Below, piece after piece: positions 42,248 through 52,111 of a stretch of DNA of 64,000 nt. A program made the position numbers and the translations under genes. This stretch comes from Sedimentibacter sp. MB35-C1 (GTDB taxonomy: Bacteria > Bacillota > Clostridia > Tissierellales > Sedimentibacteraceae): positions 806,001 to 870,000 of the forward strand of contig NZ_CP133188.1 of the NCBI RefSeq assembly GCF_030913635.1, in the 5' to 3' direction. Each line of letters opens with the position of its first letter. The stretch's first letter is position 1. The notes under the pieces are model-generated. The model saw nothing but the letters and a program-made list of their open reading frames with translations, ran no database searches and was not told the DNA's origin.

Positions 42248-42945
42248 AAAACACCCCGTCTATTGTAGTTTGAAATTACTAAATCATTATAGCATACGAA
42301 ATTACAGAATTCTACATAATTTTTACGGATAAAGGTATAAAATAGCTATATCTGTCAACTGGTAGAGATTAATTTTTAGTGAATAAAAATAATTCATCCA
42401 ATTTATACGAAGCTTTTAAATATTCATGTAACTAATAATAAGAATATTTTACATTGTTTAATTATGCTTATATTTTTAAAATATAATAATGAGTTTTAAA
42501 TTTTTTTAATAAAATAATATAAAAAGAAGATATGTTCCCTTTGTTATGAAGTTATCCACACCTGTGGATAAAATTGTTAACAACTTTCATAATTTGAAAA
42601 AACTAAGAAATGTTTTTGTCAAGTAGTTTTTACAAAAATCAACAAAAAAAGAAACGTTCAAATTTCAACGTTTGTAAAAAAGGAGTTATCAACAGCTTAT
42701 CCACATTTGTGGATAAGTTCATAAATTATATCTTGAGTATAAATATAAATGAAAATATAATAATTTAATTTACATCATTCGACATTCATACAGTTTTATG
42801 TATTATATAATATATGTATTCCGGAAATTCATTTGCAGCAAATGTAAAAAATTATAACTGAACGGCAAACTTAAGAAAAAGAGAGTAAAGGTTTGGGATT
42901 ATTCGGGGGAATATGTGCGAAGGTTTATATTTGCCGGCAAAAAAT
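42248..42945. other. AT-rich non-coding region (about 700 bases) with a DnaA-box cluster
   Basis: No supportable gene on either strand. The notable content is the set of DnaA boxes listed separately, with an extremely A+T-rich tract just before them (about 42410-42535). Upstream bases before 42300 hold the promoter region of the HD-GYP gene. I see no RNA gene. Confidence 0.7.
42552..42716. promoter_or_regulatory. Cluster of five DnaA boxes in two inverted groups
   Basis: TTATCCACA at 42552-42560, TGTGGATAA at 42563-42571, TTATCAACA at 42686-42694, TTATCCACA at 42697-42705 and TGTGGATAA at 42708-42716. Four are perfect consensus boxes. They are arranged as inverted pairs 2 bases apart, next to a very A+T-rich tract. 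This is origin-like, but dnaA, dnaN, rpmH or gyrase genes are not adjacent, so it may instead be a DnaA-titrating or DnaA-regulating locus. Confidence 0.75.
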
Positions 42946-42984
42946 AATTTGGCAAGAATTTTTTTCTTGCCAAATTGTTTTTTT
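42946..42984. terminator. Terminator downstream of hpf
   Basis: AATTTGGCAAGAA (42946-42958) pairs with TTCTTGCCAAATT (42964-42976); T-rich on both strands, so it can end transcription from the minus-strand gene. Confidence 0.88.
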
Positions 42985-42997
42985 AACTAAGGGAATA

Positions 42998-43531
42998 TTA
43001 TAATTCGGGTTCGATAAGCCCGTAATTTTCATCATTTCTTTTATATACTACATTTACTTCTTCTGTATCTGCATTTAAGAAAACGAAGAAATTATGTCTT
43101 AATAAATCCATTTGTAGAATTGCTTCTTCTATGTTCATCGGTTTTATTGCAAATCTTTTGGTTTTTACAACCTTGAACTCCTGTTCTTCATCCTCTATAT
43201 CAAGAGGTTCTATATTTTCAAATTTTATAGATTCGTTTGAATGTTTTTTATTTTGTAGTTTTGTTTTATGTTTTCGTATTTGTTTTTCTAATGACTCTAC
43301 CGCTTCATCTATAGCGTTGTACATGTCATCACATGCTTCTTCGACACGTACTATTCTGCCATTGAAAGGAATTGTAACCTCCACCTTGTGAAATTTTTTC
43401 TCGATGCTGAGAACAACCTTAGCCTCGATATCCTGCTGAAAAAACTTATCTAGCCTCCTAATCTTTTTAATAGCTGCCTCCTTTAGCGCGTCGGTCAGTT
43501 GAATGTTTTTAGCATAAATGGATATTTTCAT
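42998..43531 (-). CDS. hpf: Ribosome hibernation promoting factor, long form
   Basis: 177 residues from ATG 43531 (AAGGGG 9 bases upstream; the frame extends six codons further without a site). N-terminal HPF/RaiA domain: MKISIYAKNIQLTDALKEAA, KIRRLDKFF, VTIPFNGRIVRVEEACDDMY and EAVESLEKQIRKHKTKLQ. The C-terminal domain has VVKTKRFAIKPMNIEEAILQ, FFVFLNADTEEVNVVYKRND and GLIEPE, the tail that dimerises ribosomes. It makes 100S ribosomes in stationary phase. Single-gene unit ending at a terminator, downstream of the small HD gene. Confidence 0.95.
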   Translation of the reverse strand: MKISIYAKNIQLTDALKEAAIKKIRRLDKFFQQDIEAKVVLSIEKKFHKVEVTIPFNGRIVRVEEACDDMYNAIDEAVESLEKQIRKHKTKLQNKKHSNESIKFENIEPLDIEDEEQEFKVVKTKRFAIKPMNIEEAILQMDLLRHNFFVFLNADTEEVNVVYKRNDENYGLIEPEL

Positions 43532-43744
43532 GCAGTCAGCCCCTTTCAAGTTATTTAGTTATTATACTATACTAAAATTTTACCCAAATATGAAACAAAT
43601 AAACACCTAACTGCAAATATTTTATTTGTAGTTTACAAAGTACAAAAGAACATGACAAAATCGGTTTGTACAATGCGAAAAAGTGTCCTTTCAGGCGCTA
43701 TGTGTCGGACGTTTTGCAAATAAAAAAAGATGCTTTTGCATCTT

Positions 43745-44230
43745 CTATTCCGCACTGTATGCCGGTTTCCGTTTAGCCATCTTCTTAAAATTTGACGCGT
43801 ACTCAAATACTGCAATATACTTGTCCACATAGCTTACGATCCACGCTTCTTTTGATTTGGGCAAGCCAAAAGGAAACATGTGAGCTTTTATAATATTTTC
43901 TTCTTTTTCGTTTAAGTCAAAGTGTTTTATGGCATTGTCATATGCAATCAGAGGATGCACGATGGCATGCTTTATAGAGTCTGTTATAATTCTTAAACTT
44001 AAGCTCTTTTTAAATTTATATAAAAAGAAATCGTGAAGCAATGCTCCTCTAATTGTTGCTCTCCAGTCTAAGTTGTGTTTATATGCCATTCGGTACGCAT
44101 AGAACGCAACCTTTAATGAGTGATCGAATACGCTCTCGTCGTGATGTTTAATTTTTCTCATCTGCTGATATTCTTCATGCTCAATAATCGGGCGTGCTAT
44201 TTCTAAAAACCTAGAATCCAAATATATCAT
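43745..44230 (-). CDS. Small HD-domain phosphohydrolase-like protein
   Basis: 161 residues. The HD metal residues are visible as HHDESVFDHSLKVAFYA (first His), RGALLHDFFLYKF (His-Asp) and IVSYVDKYIAVFE (distal Asp). This is the cytoplasmic HD family of unknown substrate common in clostridia. No other domain is present. It lies upstream of hpf on the same strand, 213 bases away. The hydrolase role is by family only. Confidence 0.82.
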   Translation of the reverse strand: MIYLDSRFLEIARPIIEHEEYQQMRKIKHHDESVFDHSLKVAFYAYRMAYKHNLDWRATIRGALLHDFFLYKFKKSLSLRIITDSIKHAIVHPLIAYDNAIKHFDLNEKEENIIKAHMFPFGLPKSKEAWIVSYVDKYIAVFEYASNFKKMAKRKPAYSAE

Positions 44231-44593
44231 CGTACCATCCTTATGTTTTTTTTTGTTACAGGCAATGCCTATATAAATAATACTATTTCATAATATTACT
44301 ATGAATACAAAAATGCAAGAAAAAAATATATTTTTTTATGGTAATGCAGGAATTTTATCGCAGTGTTTTTTTATAATTTCATGCATAAAAAAAGACCGCA
44401 AGCACCTTGATGCTTATTCGTTATATGTGATTACAATGCCCCTATTATTTTATTTATAAAAAATTAGATTTTTGTTTCTGCTAAAGGATTTAGAAACAGT
44501 AATTATTTATTTTTTAATATATTTTGGGATAAATTTTACTCAGCTAGAAAAACTAATGCAAACGAAACAATAGTACTCTAAGGAGGTTTAATT
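44231..44593. other. Intergenic region between divergent genes
   Basis: About 360 A+T-rich bases. It contains a hairpin-like AAGCACCTTGATGCTT at about 44398-44413, with an A run on its left that could be an orphan minus-strand terminator, and the AAGGAGG site of hcp at 44580-44586. No gene or clear promoter is seen, and I find no FNR- or HcpR-like site. Confidence 0.45.
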
Positions 44594-46240
44594 ATGGAAA
44601 ATTCAATGTTTTGTTATCAGTGTGAGCAAACATTAGGTGGAAAAGGTTGTGTGAAGTCAGGGGTATGTGGAAAAAATCCAATTGTTGCCAATTTGCAGGA
44701 TGTGCTGATTCACGAATTAAAAGGTATCGGATTCTATGGTCAAAAAAATTTAGAAAAAGGGCTAAAGATTAGGAGTGAAATAAATAAATTTGTAGTTGAC
44801 AGTATGTTTTCTACACTTACTAATGTCAATTTTGACCCAACTAGATTTGTAGAGTATATTAAAAAGGCAGAGAAAATAAAAGAAGAACTCAAAAATGCAG
44901 TTGGTGAGATTGAGAATGTACCTGAAGCAGCAAAATACAAAGCACCAAAAACTATGGAAGAGATGGTAGAAGAAGCGAAGAATATAGGTATAATGTCTGA
45001 TAAAAATTTAGATATGGATATACGTTCTTTAAGGGAACTGTTAATATATGCATTTAAAGGAATGGCCGCCTATGCCCATCATGCTTATATACTGGGTAAA
45101 TTTGATGATGAAGTGAATAATTTCTTCTATAAAGGGTTAGCTGGTACTATTGATGATAGCTTAACGGTTGAAGACTTATTTAATCTAAATATGGAACTTG
45201 GCAAAACAGATCTAAAATGCATGGAAATATTAGATTCTGCAGTTACCAGTACTTATGGTAATCCTGAACCAACAGAAGTATTGATAACAAAGAAAAAGGG
45301 TCCTTTTATTATAGTATCTGGACATGATTTAAAAGATTTAAAAGAACTGTTAGAACAAACAGAAGGTAAAGGTATAAATATATATACTCACTGTGAAATG
45401 CTTCCTGCAAATGCATACCCTGAATTGAAAAAATATAAGCACTTAATAGGAAACTTTGGAGGAGCATGGCAGAAACAGCAGGAAGAATTTGATGGAATCC
45501 CTGGATGCATATTGATGACTACTAACTGTGTACAAAAACCAAGGGAAAGCTATAAAGATAGATTGTTTACAACAAGTATAGTTGGTATGCCTGACTGTCC
45601 ACATATAGACGAATCTAATGGAAAAAAAGATTTTACTTCTATTATTGAAAAATCATTGGAATTAGGTGGATGGCAGGAAGATGAAACTGAAAAGAGAATA
45701 CCAATTGGTTTTGCACACAATGCTATTTTAAGTCATGCAAATGAAATCGTAAATGCAGTTAAAAATGGTGGAATTAAACATTTCTTCTTAATTGGAGGTT
45801 GTGATGGGGCAAGACCAGGCAGAAATTACTACACAGAATTTGCAGAAAAAACTCCAAAAGATACTATTATTTTAACTTTAGCCTGTGGTAAATTTCGTTT
45901 CAATAAACTTGATTTAGGAACGGTAGCAGGTTTCCCAAGAATACTTGATTGTGGTCAATGTAGTGATTCATATTCAGCTATTAAGGTTGCAGTTGCATTA
46001 GCAGAAGCATTTAACTGTGGAGTAAATGAATTACCACTTTCCTTAGTTCTTTCTTGGTATGAACAAAAAGCAGTTGGAATACTTCTTGCTTTATTATCAT
46101 TAGGAATTAAGGACATCCGTCTTGGACCAACACTACCAGCATTTATTACACCCAATATACTGCAAGTATTAGTTGACAAATTTGATTTAAAACCTATTTC
46201 AACACCTGAACAAGATTTAGAAGCAATTTTAGGACAATAA
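44594..46240 (+). CDS. hcp: Hybrid cluster protein / hydroxylamine reductase
   Basis: 548 residues. N-terminal cluster ligands: MFCYQCEQTLGGKGCVKSGV, with Cys spacing C-x2-C-x8-C-x5-C, the class I type. Hybrid-cluster ligands follow in GHDLKDLKELLEQTEG, IYTHCEMLPANAYP, TTNCVQKPRESYKDR, FFLIGGCDGARPGRNYYTEF, LACGKFRFNK and the C-terminal SWYEQKAVGILLALLSLG. It reduces hydroxylamine and nitric oxide in anaerobes and protects against nitrosative stress. It stands alone between terminators; no partner Hcr or regulator is adjacent. Strong ribosome site. Confidence 0.95.
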   Translation: MENSMFCYQCEQTLGGKGCVKSGVCGKNPIVANLQDVLIHELKGIGFYGQKNLEKGLKIRSEINKFVVDSMFSTLTNVNFDPTRFVEYIKKAEKIKEELKNAVGEIENVPEAAKYKAPKTMEEMVEEAKNIGIMSDKNLDMDIRSLRELLIYAFKGMAAYAHHAYILGKFDDEVNNFFYKGLAGTIDDSLTVEDLFNLNMELGKTDLKCMEILDSAVTSTYGNPEPTEVLITKKKGPFIIVSGHDLKDLKELLEQTEGKGINIYTHCEMLPANAYPELKKYKHLIGNFGGAWQKQQEEFDGIPGCILMTTNCVQKPRESYKDRLFTTSIVGMPDCPHIDESNGKKDFTSIIEKSLELGGWQEDETEKRIPIGFAHNAILSHANEIVNAVKNGGIKHFFLIGGCDGARPGRNYYTEFAEKTPKDTIILTLACGKFRFNKLDLGTVAGFPRILDCGQCSDSYSAIKVAVALAEAFNCGVNELPLSLVLSWYEQKAVGILLALLSLGIKDIRLGPTLPAFITPNILQVLVDKFDLKPISTPEQDLEAILGQ

Positions 46241-46287
46241 GGTAAATTATAATATTTATTGTAAAAGATAGATTAAAAAATTAATAG

Positions 46288-46328
46288 GCTGTTGAATAAT
46301 CAATAAAAATATTGTTCAACAGCTTTTT
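46288..46328 (+). terminator. Terminator of hcp
   Basis: GCTGTTGAA (46288-46296) pairs with TTCAACAGC (46315-46323), then a T run. Confidence 0.9.
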
Positions 46329-46470
46329 AATACAATAAGGTAGGTGTAATCATTTGGATGGAATTAAACTAATGTAATGGTACGCAGCTTTTCATAATAA
46401 GAGCCACCACCCCACATTCGCATGAAAAGAAGTGAGTATGGCGGCCTGAATTTTCGAATTTATGTTTATA

Positions 46471-47976
46471 TTATCTGTATTGAACTCCTATGTATGATGC
46501 AGGATTTACAACGGATCCGTATTTTCTAACTTCAAAGTGAAGATGTGGTCCTGATGAAACTCCTGTTGTACCTACTGCTGCAATTATTTTTCCTTGATAT
46601 ACTTTTTCTCCCACAGATACATATATTTCGCTGCAATGTGCATATCTTGTAATAAATCCACCACCGTGGTCTATGTCGATCATGTAGCCGTAGCTTCCTG
46701 ACCAGCCTGCAAATGTAACTGTACCTCCGTCAGCAGCTTTGATTGATGAACCTGATGCTTTTGCCATGTCCTGGCCTAAGTGAAAACCTCCGCTTCTGGA
46801 ACCAAAACGCGATGAAATATATGAACCGGGCAGAGGATTTATAAAATAGCCCGTTCCTTTCTTAGGCGGTGGATCCTGGGTACCTGTAGTTACAATTTCA
46901 CTTACGGGTTCGGATACAACTTTTTCTGACAAAACTTCTTTTGCTACCTGGATACCATTTTGTTCTGTTACCAACGCTTCTATTTTTGATATACCGTACT
47001 CACCTTTTCTGTCGACAACCTCTTCATCGTTGTACATGTAAGATACGTAGGTGTATTCAGTTTCATATTTCGTTTTTTCTTCTTGTGTTACTTTTCTTTT
47101 TACCTGAACGTTTAAAAATGGCTTCGGAACCACTAAATTCAGTTCATCTCCTATTTGTATCCAGTCAGGGTCTGAATTGGGGTTCGCAGAAATAAGCTCA
47201 TCTAAAGTCATATTAAAATATTCTGCGATAGTCCAGTAAGTGTCTCCTTCTTCAACTATGTATTTTTGTTCTTCGTCGGTGCCTTTAATTATGTAATTTA
47301 CTAATTCGTCTGCTTTTTTTATTTCTGTATTTGATGCTTTAACCTGCTCGATTTCCACATCTTCTATGGTATTAACTTCAACTATTGAATCTTCGTCATA
47401 GCCTTTGCTGAAATAATTTTTTACTTCTTCTATTACGTTTGTTGCTTCATATTCCGAATTGACTATTCCTATTTGTTCTGAGTTGATGTTTATTGAATAT
47501 GCCAGTATGGAATAGTTCACTGTATTTTCAAGGATGTTGTATAGCTGTTCATCATTTACTACTTCATTGTCTCTTGCTTTTGATTTAACAACATCAAATT
47601 TATTTTCTATTGCTATGTCATGGTTGCGTGATTTTTCAAGATTATTTTCAAGCTTTAAAAGCACTGTATCCAACATTTCAGAATCTCTTAATTTGCATAT
47701 CTCCTTGCCATCTTCAACTACACTGAAGCTGTCTGTTGAAAAAATATTGTTTTCGTGAGTTTTAAGGTAGTCTGATGCGTAGCTGCCGCTCAAAACCAAG
47801 ACGGTGGCGCACGCTAATGCAATTGATCCTTTGACACGCTTGGTAAATTGTATTTTATGATTGAATTTTATCTTGTGATTAAAGACTTGTCTTAGTTTTT
47901 TTTCTGGGAGTTGTTTAAAGATTTTTACGGATTCTGGAATATTTGGTTTTTTAAATGGTAATTTTAATTTTTTCAT
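46471..47976 (-). CDS. Cell-wall M23 endopeptidase with LysM and G5 domains
   Basis: 501 residues. A cytoplasmic basic N-terminus is followed by one membrane segment (about 48-66, GSIALACATVLVLSGSYA), so it is anchored with the rest outside. LysM (about 242-288: YIVEEGDTYWTIAEYFNMTL), G5 (about 293-370: KRKVTQEEKTKYETEYTYV), then an M23 domain (about 385-495): FGSRSGGFHLGQDMAKASGS, GYMIDIDHGGGFITRYAHCS and SSGPHLHFEVRKYG, giving the complete H-x3-D / H-x-H zinc site. It cleaves peptidoglycan cross-links during growth or spore formation. Stand-alone gene divergent from dnaD. Confidence 0.93.
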   Translation of the reverse strand: MKKLKLPFKKPNIPESVKIFKQLPEKKLRQVFNHKIKFNHKIQFTKRVKGSIALACATVLVLSGSYASDYLKTHENNIFSTDSFSVVEDGKEICKLRDSEMLDTVLLKLENNLEKSRNHDIAIENKFDVVKSKARDNEVVNDEQLYNILENTVNYSILAYSININSEQIGIVNSEYEATNVIEEVKNYFSKGYDEDSIVEVNTIEDVEIEQVKASNTEIKKADELVNYIIKGTDEEQKYIVEEGDTYWTIAEYFNMTLDELISANPNSDPDWIQIGDELNLVVPKPFLNVQVKRKVTQEEKTKYETEYTYVSYMYNDEEVVDRKGEYGISKIEALVTEQNGIQVAKEVLSEKVVSEPVSEIVTTGTQDPPPKKGTGYFINPLPGSYISSRFGSRSGGFHLGQDMAKASGSSIKAADGGTVTFAGWSGSYGYMIDIDHGGGFITRYAHCSEIYVSVGEKVYQGKIIAAVGTTGVSSGPHLHFEVRKYGSVVNPASYIGVQYR

Positions 47977-48250
47977 AGTTTACTTCCTAGTAGTTTGTCG
48001 TTGTAAAATTATATCACTTAAGAAGAAAATACCGATTCTCTTTTAAATTAAAAAATGATATAATTAAATCGTAAAGTACAGTTTTTTAATTAATCATCTT
48101 GACACATTATACTCGAAATGAGTAAGGATTGTCAACGATTAAACAGAAAAATGTTTTCACAAAAACATAACAACATTATTACAATTTTATTACAATTTTT
48201 ACGGACTATACCGTTAATAATAATATATTTTTTCCAAAAAGGAGTAAATT

Positions 48251-49333
48251 ATGTATTTTATTCTTCAAGAAATGCAAATAGATTTAGGGGATACCCCTGT
48301 TGAAAATATATTTATAAATGATTACATGCCTGTTGCCGACGGCACTTATGTTAAAGTGTATCTTATGGGATACAAGTATGCTCGTGATAAACAGTCAAAT
48401 TTCAACAATGAAACAATTGCCAAAAATTTAAAGCTTCCTTTGTCTGATGTGATGAGTGCGTGGGATTATTGGCAGAACGAAGGCATTATAATCAAACACG
48501 AAACTGACGATGAATACAACTATACCGTCGAATTTGTCAATTTGAAGCAATTGTACATTGATAATGTGTACAAGTACATTAAACAAAACAAAAAAAGGTC
48601 GGATTATGTCGATAATAACGAGCTTATTTCTTCGAGCAAAATTTCAGAAAATAAGAAAATGATGGAAGAAATAGAGGAAATGTACAGAAGACCGTTGAAA
48701 ATCAGCGAAAAGCAAAAAATAGTATCTTGGCTGAACAATTACAAAATGAAGCCTGAAATTATGGCGCAGGCATTCAGCTACTGTATAAACAACAAGAAAG
48801 CAAAAAGGTTCAGCTATGTGGAATCAGTGGTTTCAGCGTGGCATGATGAGGGAGTAAATGACATTGATTCAATGGTAGAATATCTGGAGAAAAGAAACGA
48901 CCGTTATTCAGTTTATTCCAGAATAAGTAAAGCCCTGGGATTTAACAGAATATTGACTGAGGCTGAAATGAAGATTATTGACAAATGGGTTGATGAGTGG
49001 GACTTTTCCATGGAAATGATTTTGAAGTGCTTGGATAATTCAACTAAGATAAACAACCCAAATCTTAATTATTTTGATAAAATTCTTAGTGATTGGAATA
49101 AAAATGGATTTAAAACGATTGAAGATTTAAAGAACGATGTAAAACCTGAGGCAAAAAAGGTAAAAAAACCTGGCAATACCGGAACTAAGGCAAGAAATAA
49201 ATTTCATAATTTTGATCAGAAAATCAAGGATTATTCAGAAGAGGAGCTGGAAAGCATCGTAAAAAAAAGATTTGAGAAGAAACTCAACAAATTAGGACTT
49301 AACATGTCTGACGGAGGTGAGAACGATGAATAA
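48251..49333 (+). CDS. dnaD: DnaD-domain replication initiation protein
   Basis: 360 residues. An N-terminal winged-helix-like part (about 20-100) has YKYARDKQSNFNNETIAKNL, then two DnaB_2/DnaD repeats: MYRRPLKISEKQKIVSWLNN with YVESVVSAWHDEG, and LTEAEMKIIDKWVDEW with YFDKILSDWNKNG. This is the clostridial DnaD/DnaB-like primosome protein that helps load the replicative helicase. The next gene, the helicase loader, overlaps by 8 bases, a conserved pairing. AAAAAGGAG precedes the ATG. Confidence 0.92.
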   Translation: MYFILQEMQIDLGDTPVENIFINDYMPVADGTYVKVYLMGYKYARDKQSNFNNETIAKNLKLPLSDVMSAWDYWQNEGIIIKHETDDEYNYTVEFVNLKQLYIDNVYKYIKQNKKRSDYVDNNELISSSKISENKKMMEEIEEMYRRPLKISEKQKIVSWLNNYKMKPEIMAQAFSYCINNKKAKRFSYVESVVSAWHDEGVNDIDSMVEYLEKRNDRYSVYSRISKALGFNRILTEAEMKIIDKWVDEWDFSMEMILKCLDNSTKINNPNLNYFDKILSDWNKNGFKTIEDLKNDVKPEAKKVKKPGNTGTKARNKFHNFDQKIKDYSEEELESIVKKRFEKKLNKLGLNMSDGGENDE

Positions 49334-50312
49334 GCAGATACTTGAAAATATTATGACGGATTACAACAAAAAGCGGCTTAAGGCAGCTAGGGAGGCAGAA
49401 GAAAGAAAAAAGAAACTTTATGAAGCATTTCCTGATCTGGAGGAAGCAGACAGGCAGATTATGCTTCTGAGTATTAAATTGTCCAGGCTGTTTATATCTG
49501 CTCCGGATAATTTGGAGGAACAGGTTTTGCAACTAAAAAAAGATATAGAGAGTCTAAAGAGAAACAGGACTAAAATTTATGAGGACAATAATATTCCTAA
49601 AGATTACATTGACATAAAATATGAATGCGAGAAGTGCAACGACACCGGATACACTGAGGACGGGAAAAGATGCAGCTGCCTGAACAAACAGATTATACGC
49701 GGCTTGTATAACATGTCCAACATGGTTCACATGCTGAACAAGGAGAACTTTGACACTTTTGATATAAATGTGTTCAGCAATGAAGTATATAAAAATGAAA
49801 GGCTTACACCGAAGCAAAATATGTACAACATACTTGAGGCAGCAGAAGATTTTTGCAACAACTTTCACAGAACCGGCATAAATCTTTTATTTTACGGAGG
49901 AACCGGGCTGGGAAAGACATTTATGTGCAATTGTATAGCTAAGGTTCTTATAGACAGGGAAGTTTCAGTTTTATATCAGACGTCTTTTTCGCTGTTTGAA
50001 ATAGTTGAAAACCATAAGTTTAACAAGCAGTCGGAAACAGAAGAAAACAGAATATATTACAATATGATTTTTGAATGTGACTTGCTTATAATAGATGATT
50101 TGGGAACAGAGTTCAATAATTCCTTTACAAATGCAGAACTGTTTAATATAATCAACGAAAGGTTGATAACCGAAAAGAAAACAATAATTTCAACTAATTT
50201 ATCGCTTGAACAGCTTGCCGAGACATATTCGGACAGAATTATGTCAAGAGTGTTCAATAATTTTGCTCCGCTTAAATTTTACGGCAAGGATTTAAGGTGG
50301 GAAAGCAAGTAA
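49326..50312 (+). CDS. dnaI: DnaC/DnaI-type helicase loader ATPase
   Basis: 328 residues from ATG 49326 (GGAGGTGAG 8 bases upstream). An N-terminal helicase-binding part carries a zinc motif in YECEKCNDTGYTEDGKRCSC. The AAA+ domain has Walker A FYGGTGLGKTFMCNCI, Walker B CDLLIIDDLGTEF, sensor ISTNLSLEQL and the arginine-finger area SDRIMSRVFNNF. It loads DnaB/DnaC-type replicative helicase together with the overlapping DnaD gene product. The following pyrophosphatase gene starts 15 bases after its stop. Confidence 0.93.
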   Translation: MNKQILENIMTDYNKKRLKAAREAEERKKKLYEAFPDLEEADRQIMLLSIKLSRLFISAPDNLEEQVLQLKKDIESLKRNRTKIYEDNNIPKDYIDIKYECEKCNDTGYTEDGKRCSCLNKQIIRGLYNMSNMVHMLNKENFDTFDINVFSNEVYKNERLTPKQNMYNILEAAEDFCNNFHRTGINLLFYGGTGLGKTFMCNCIAKVLIDREVSVLYQTSFSLFEIVENHKFNKQSETEENRIYYNMIFECDLLIIDDLGTEFNNSFTNAELFNIINERLITEKKTIISTNLSLEQLAETYSDRIMSRVFNNFAPLKFYGKDLRWESK

Positions 50313-50326
50313 TGAAAGGTGAATAT

Positions 50327-51955
50327 ATGAAACACAATTTAATATTCGGACACAAAACACCGGATACTGACAGCGTGTGTTCCGCAATAGCACTGGCGGA
50401 GCTTAAAAATGAACTGAATGAACTATCAATACCCTACATGCTGGGGAGTGCCAACAAAGAAACAGAATTTGTACTAAATTATTTTAACGTACAGGTTCCC
50501 CAGGTGCTGGATAATGTAAAAATTCAAATTAAGGATTTAGCTTATGATAGGGTCAAGCCCTTTAATAAAAACAATTCCGTGCATTTTGCATATTTTAATA
50601 TGAACGAAAACAGGCTCAGGACACTGCCCATAGTGGATGAAGATGGGTATCTGTCCGGAATAATTACTATGAAGGATATAGCTATGAGCCTGATTAATAC
50701 AGATCAGCAGCATCTGTGCACACTATATGATAATATAATTGAAACTCTCATAGGGAAAGCACTGCTTAAATTTGATGAAATAATTGACGGAGATATAACT
50801 GTAGCATCGTTTGAAGAAGATACTCTGAGGAGATCGAAACTGATTAACAAGGAGTCCATAGTAATCGTAGGCGACAGATACGATATTATCAGGTATGCAA
50901 TTGAAACAGGAGTCAAATTGATCATAGTTACGGGAGATTTGGCAGTGCCGACGTATTTAATTGAATTGGCAGAAAAAAATAGAGTTAACATGATACTGAC
51001 ACCGTATAAGACATACTATACAGCAAAGAATATTTCTTTGTCCAAGTATGTAAAAGATATCATGAAGAGCGAAGATATCATGATGTTTACGGATGAGGAT
51101 TATTTAAATGACTGCAAGGAGGATATAGAACAATCAAAGCATTCTAAATTTCCTATAGTGTCAAAGGACAAGAAATACCTGGGACTGCTCAGCAGAAATC
51201 ATTTGATAAACCCTCAGAGAAAAAAAGTTATACTTGTTGACCATAATGAAATGAATCAAAGTGCGGACGGACTGGAAGAATCAGAAGTGCTTGAAGTAAT
51301 AGACCATCACAAAATAGGCGATATCAAGACAGCAATTCCAATAATATTCAGAAACATGCCTGTAGGCAGTTCAAACACAATTATTTACAATATGTACAAA
51401 GAAAATAACGTAAGCATAAAAAACCAAACAGCAGGCCTTATGCTGTCCGGAATAATTTCCGATACGCTTTTGTTCAAATCTCCTACAACAACCGAGAGAG
51501 ACAAACAAGCCGCAAAAGAGCTGTTGGAAATCGTAGATTTGGACTTGCATGAGTATGCAATGGAGATGTTCAAAGCAGGTACATCTCTCGAAGGAAAAAC
51601 AATGGAGGAAATTCTGTTTCAGGATTTCAAGAAATTTAATCTTGTGTATAAGAATATAGGAATATCACAAGTGTTTACATTGGATATAAATCAGATTATG
51701 GACAGAAAGGATGAGTTTATCAAACTTATTGACGATGTTACATATGACAAAGACTATTTTCTTATAATAATGGCTGTTACCGACATAGTGAACGAAGGTT
51801 CGTACATATTTTATACTTCAGCCAGAGAAAGACTTGTAAAGACCATATTTGAAGAGGAAAATATATTTCAGGGAATTTATGCGGATAAATGTGTTTCGAG
51901 AAAAAAACAGATTGTTCCAATGGTTATAAATGCACTGAAACTTATACGACAGTAA
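50327..51955 (+). CDS. CBS-domain manganese-dependent inorganic pyrophosphatase (family II)
   Basis: 542 residues from ATG 50327 (AAAGGTGA 5-8 bases upstream; two earlier in-frame starts lack a site). DHH domain start: IFGHKTPDTDSVCSAIALAE, VIDHHKIGD and GSSNTIIYNMYKENN. A regulatory insert (about 65-300) contains two CBS motifs around a DRTGG domain (LRTLPIVDEDGYLSGIITMK, KFPIVSKDKKYLGLLSRNHL). The C-terminal DHHA2 domain has AGTSLEGKTMEEILFQDFK. CBS-PPases hydrolyse diphosphate under control of adenine nucleotides. It follows dnaI closely and probably shares its transcript. Confidence 0.93.
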   Translation: MKHNLIFGHKTPDTDSVCSAIALAELKNELNELSIPYMLGSANKETEFVLNYFNVQVPQVLDNVKIQIKDLAYDRVKPFNKNNSVHFAYFNMNENRLRTLPIVDEDGYLSGIITMKDIAMSLINTDQQHLCTLYDNIIETLIGKALLKFDEIIDGDITVASFEEDTLRRSKLINKESIVIVGDRYDIIRYAIETGVKLIIVTGDLAVPTYLIELAEKNRVNMILTPYKTYYTAKNISLSKYVKDIMKSEDIMMFTDEDYLNDCKEDIEQSKHSKFPIVSKDKKYLGLLSRNHLINPQRKKVILVDHNEMNQSADGLEESEVLEVIDHHKIGDIKTAIPIIFRNMPVGSSNTIIYNMYKENNVSIKNQTAGLMLSGIISDTLLFKSPTTTERDKQAAKELLEIVDLDLHEYAMEMFKAGTSLEGKTMEEILFQDFKKFNLVYKNIGISQVFTLDINQIMDRKDEFIKLIDDVTYDKDYFLIIMAVTDIVNEGSYIFYTSARERLVKTIFEEENIFQGIYADKCVSRKKQIVPMVINALKLIRQ

Positions 51956-52076
51956 TAGTAAAAAATAAATGATCAAAAGTTATTCTGAATAAGAAATTTT
52001 AAGTCTTGTTCAGAATAATTTATTGCAAAATAAAAAACGTTTGCATAAATATTTAGAAAAATAATTAAAAAAAGTA

Positions 52077-52105
52077 TTGACAAAGGATTTTTCTGTATGT
52101 ATAAT
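52077..52105 (+). promoter_or_regulatory. Consensus sigma-A promoter of the ilv operon
   Basis: TTGACA (52077-52082) and TATAAT (52100-52105) with a 17-base spacer, a perfect match. Transcription should start near 52112, just before the T-box leader. Confidence 0.9.
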
Positions 52106-52111
52106 CATAAA

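Noticed and set aside
42552-42716. Calling the DnaA-box cluster the chromosomal origin
   Set aside because: No dnaA, dnaN, recF, gyr or rpmH is adjacent and GC skew cannot be judged from one window.
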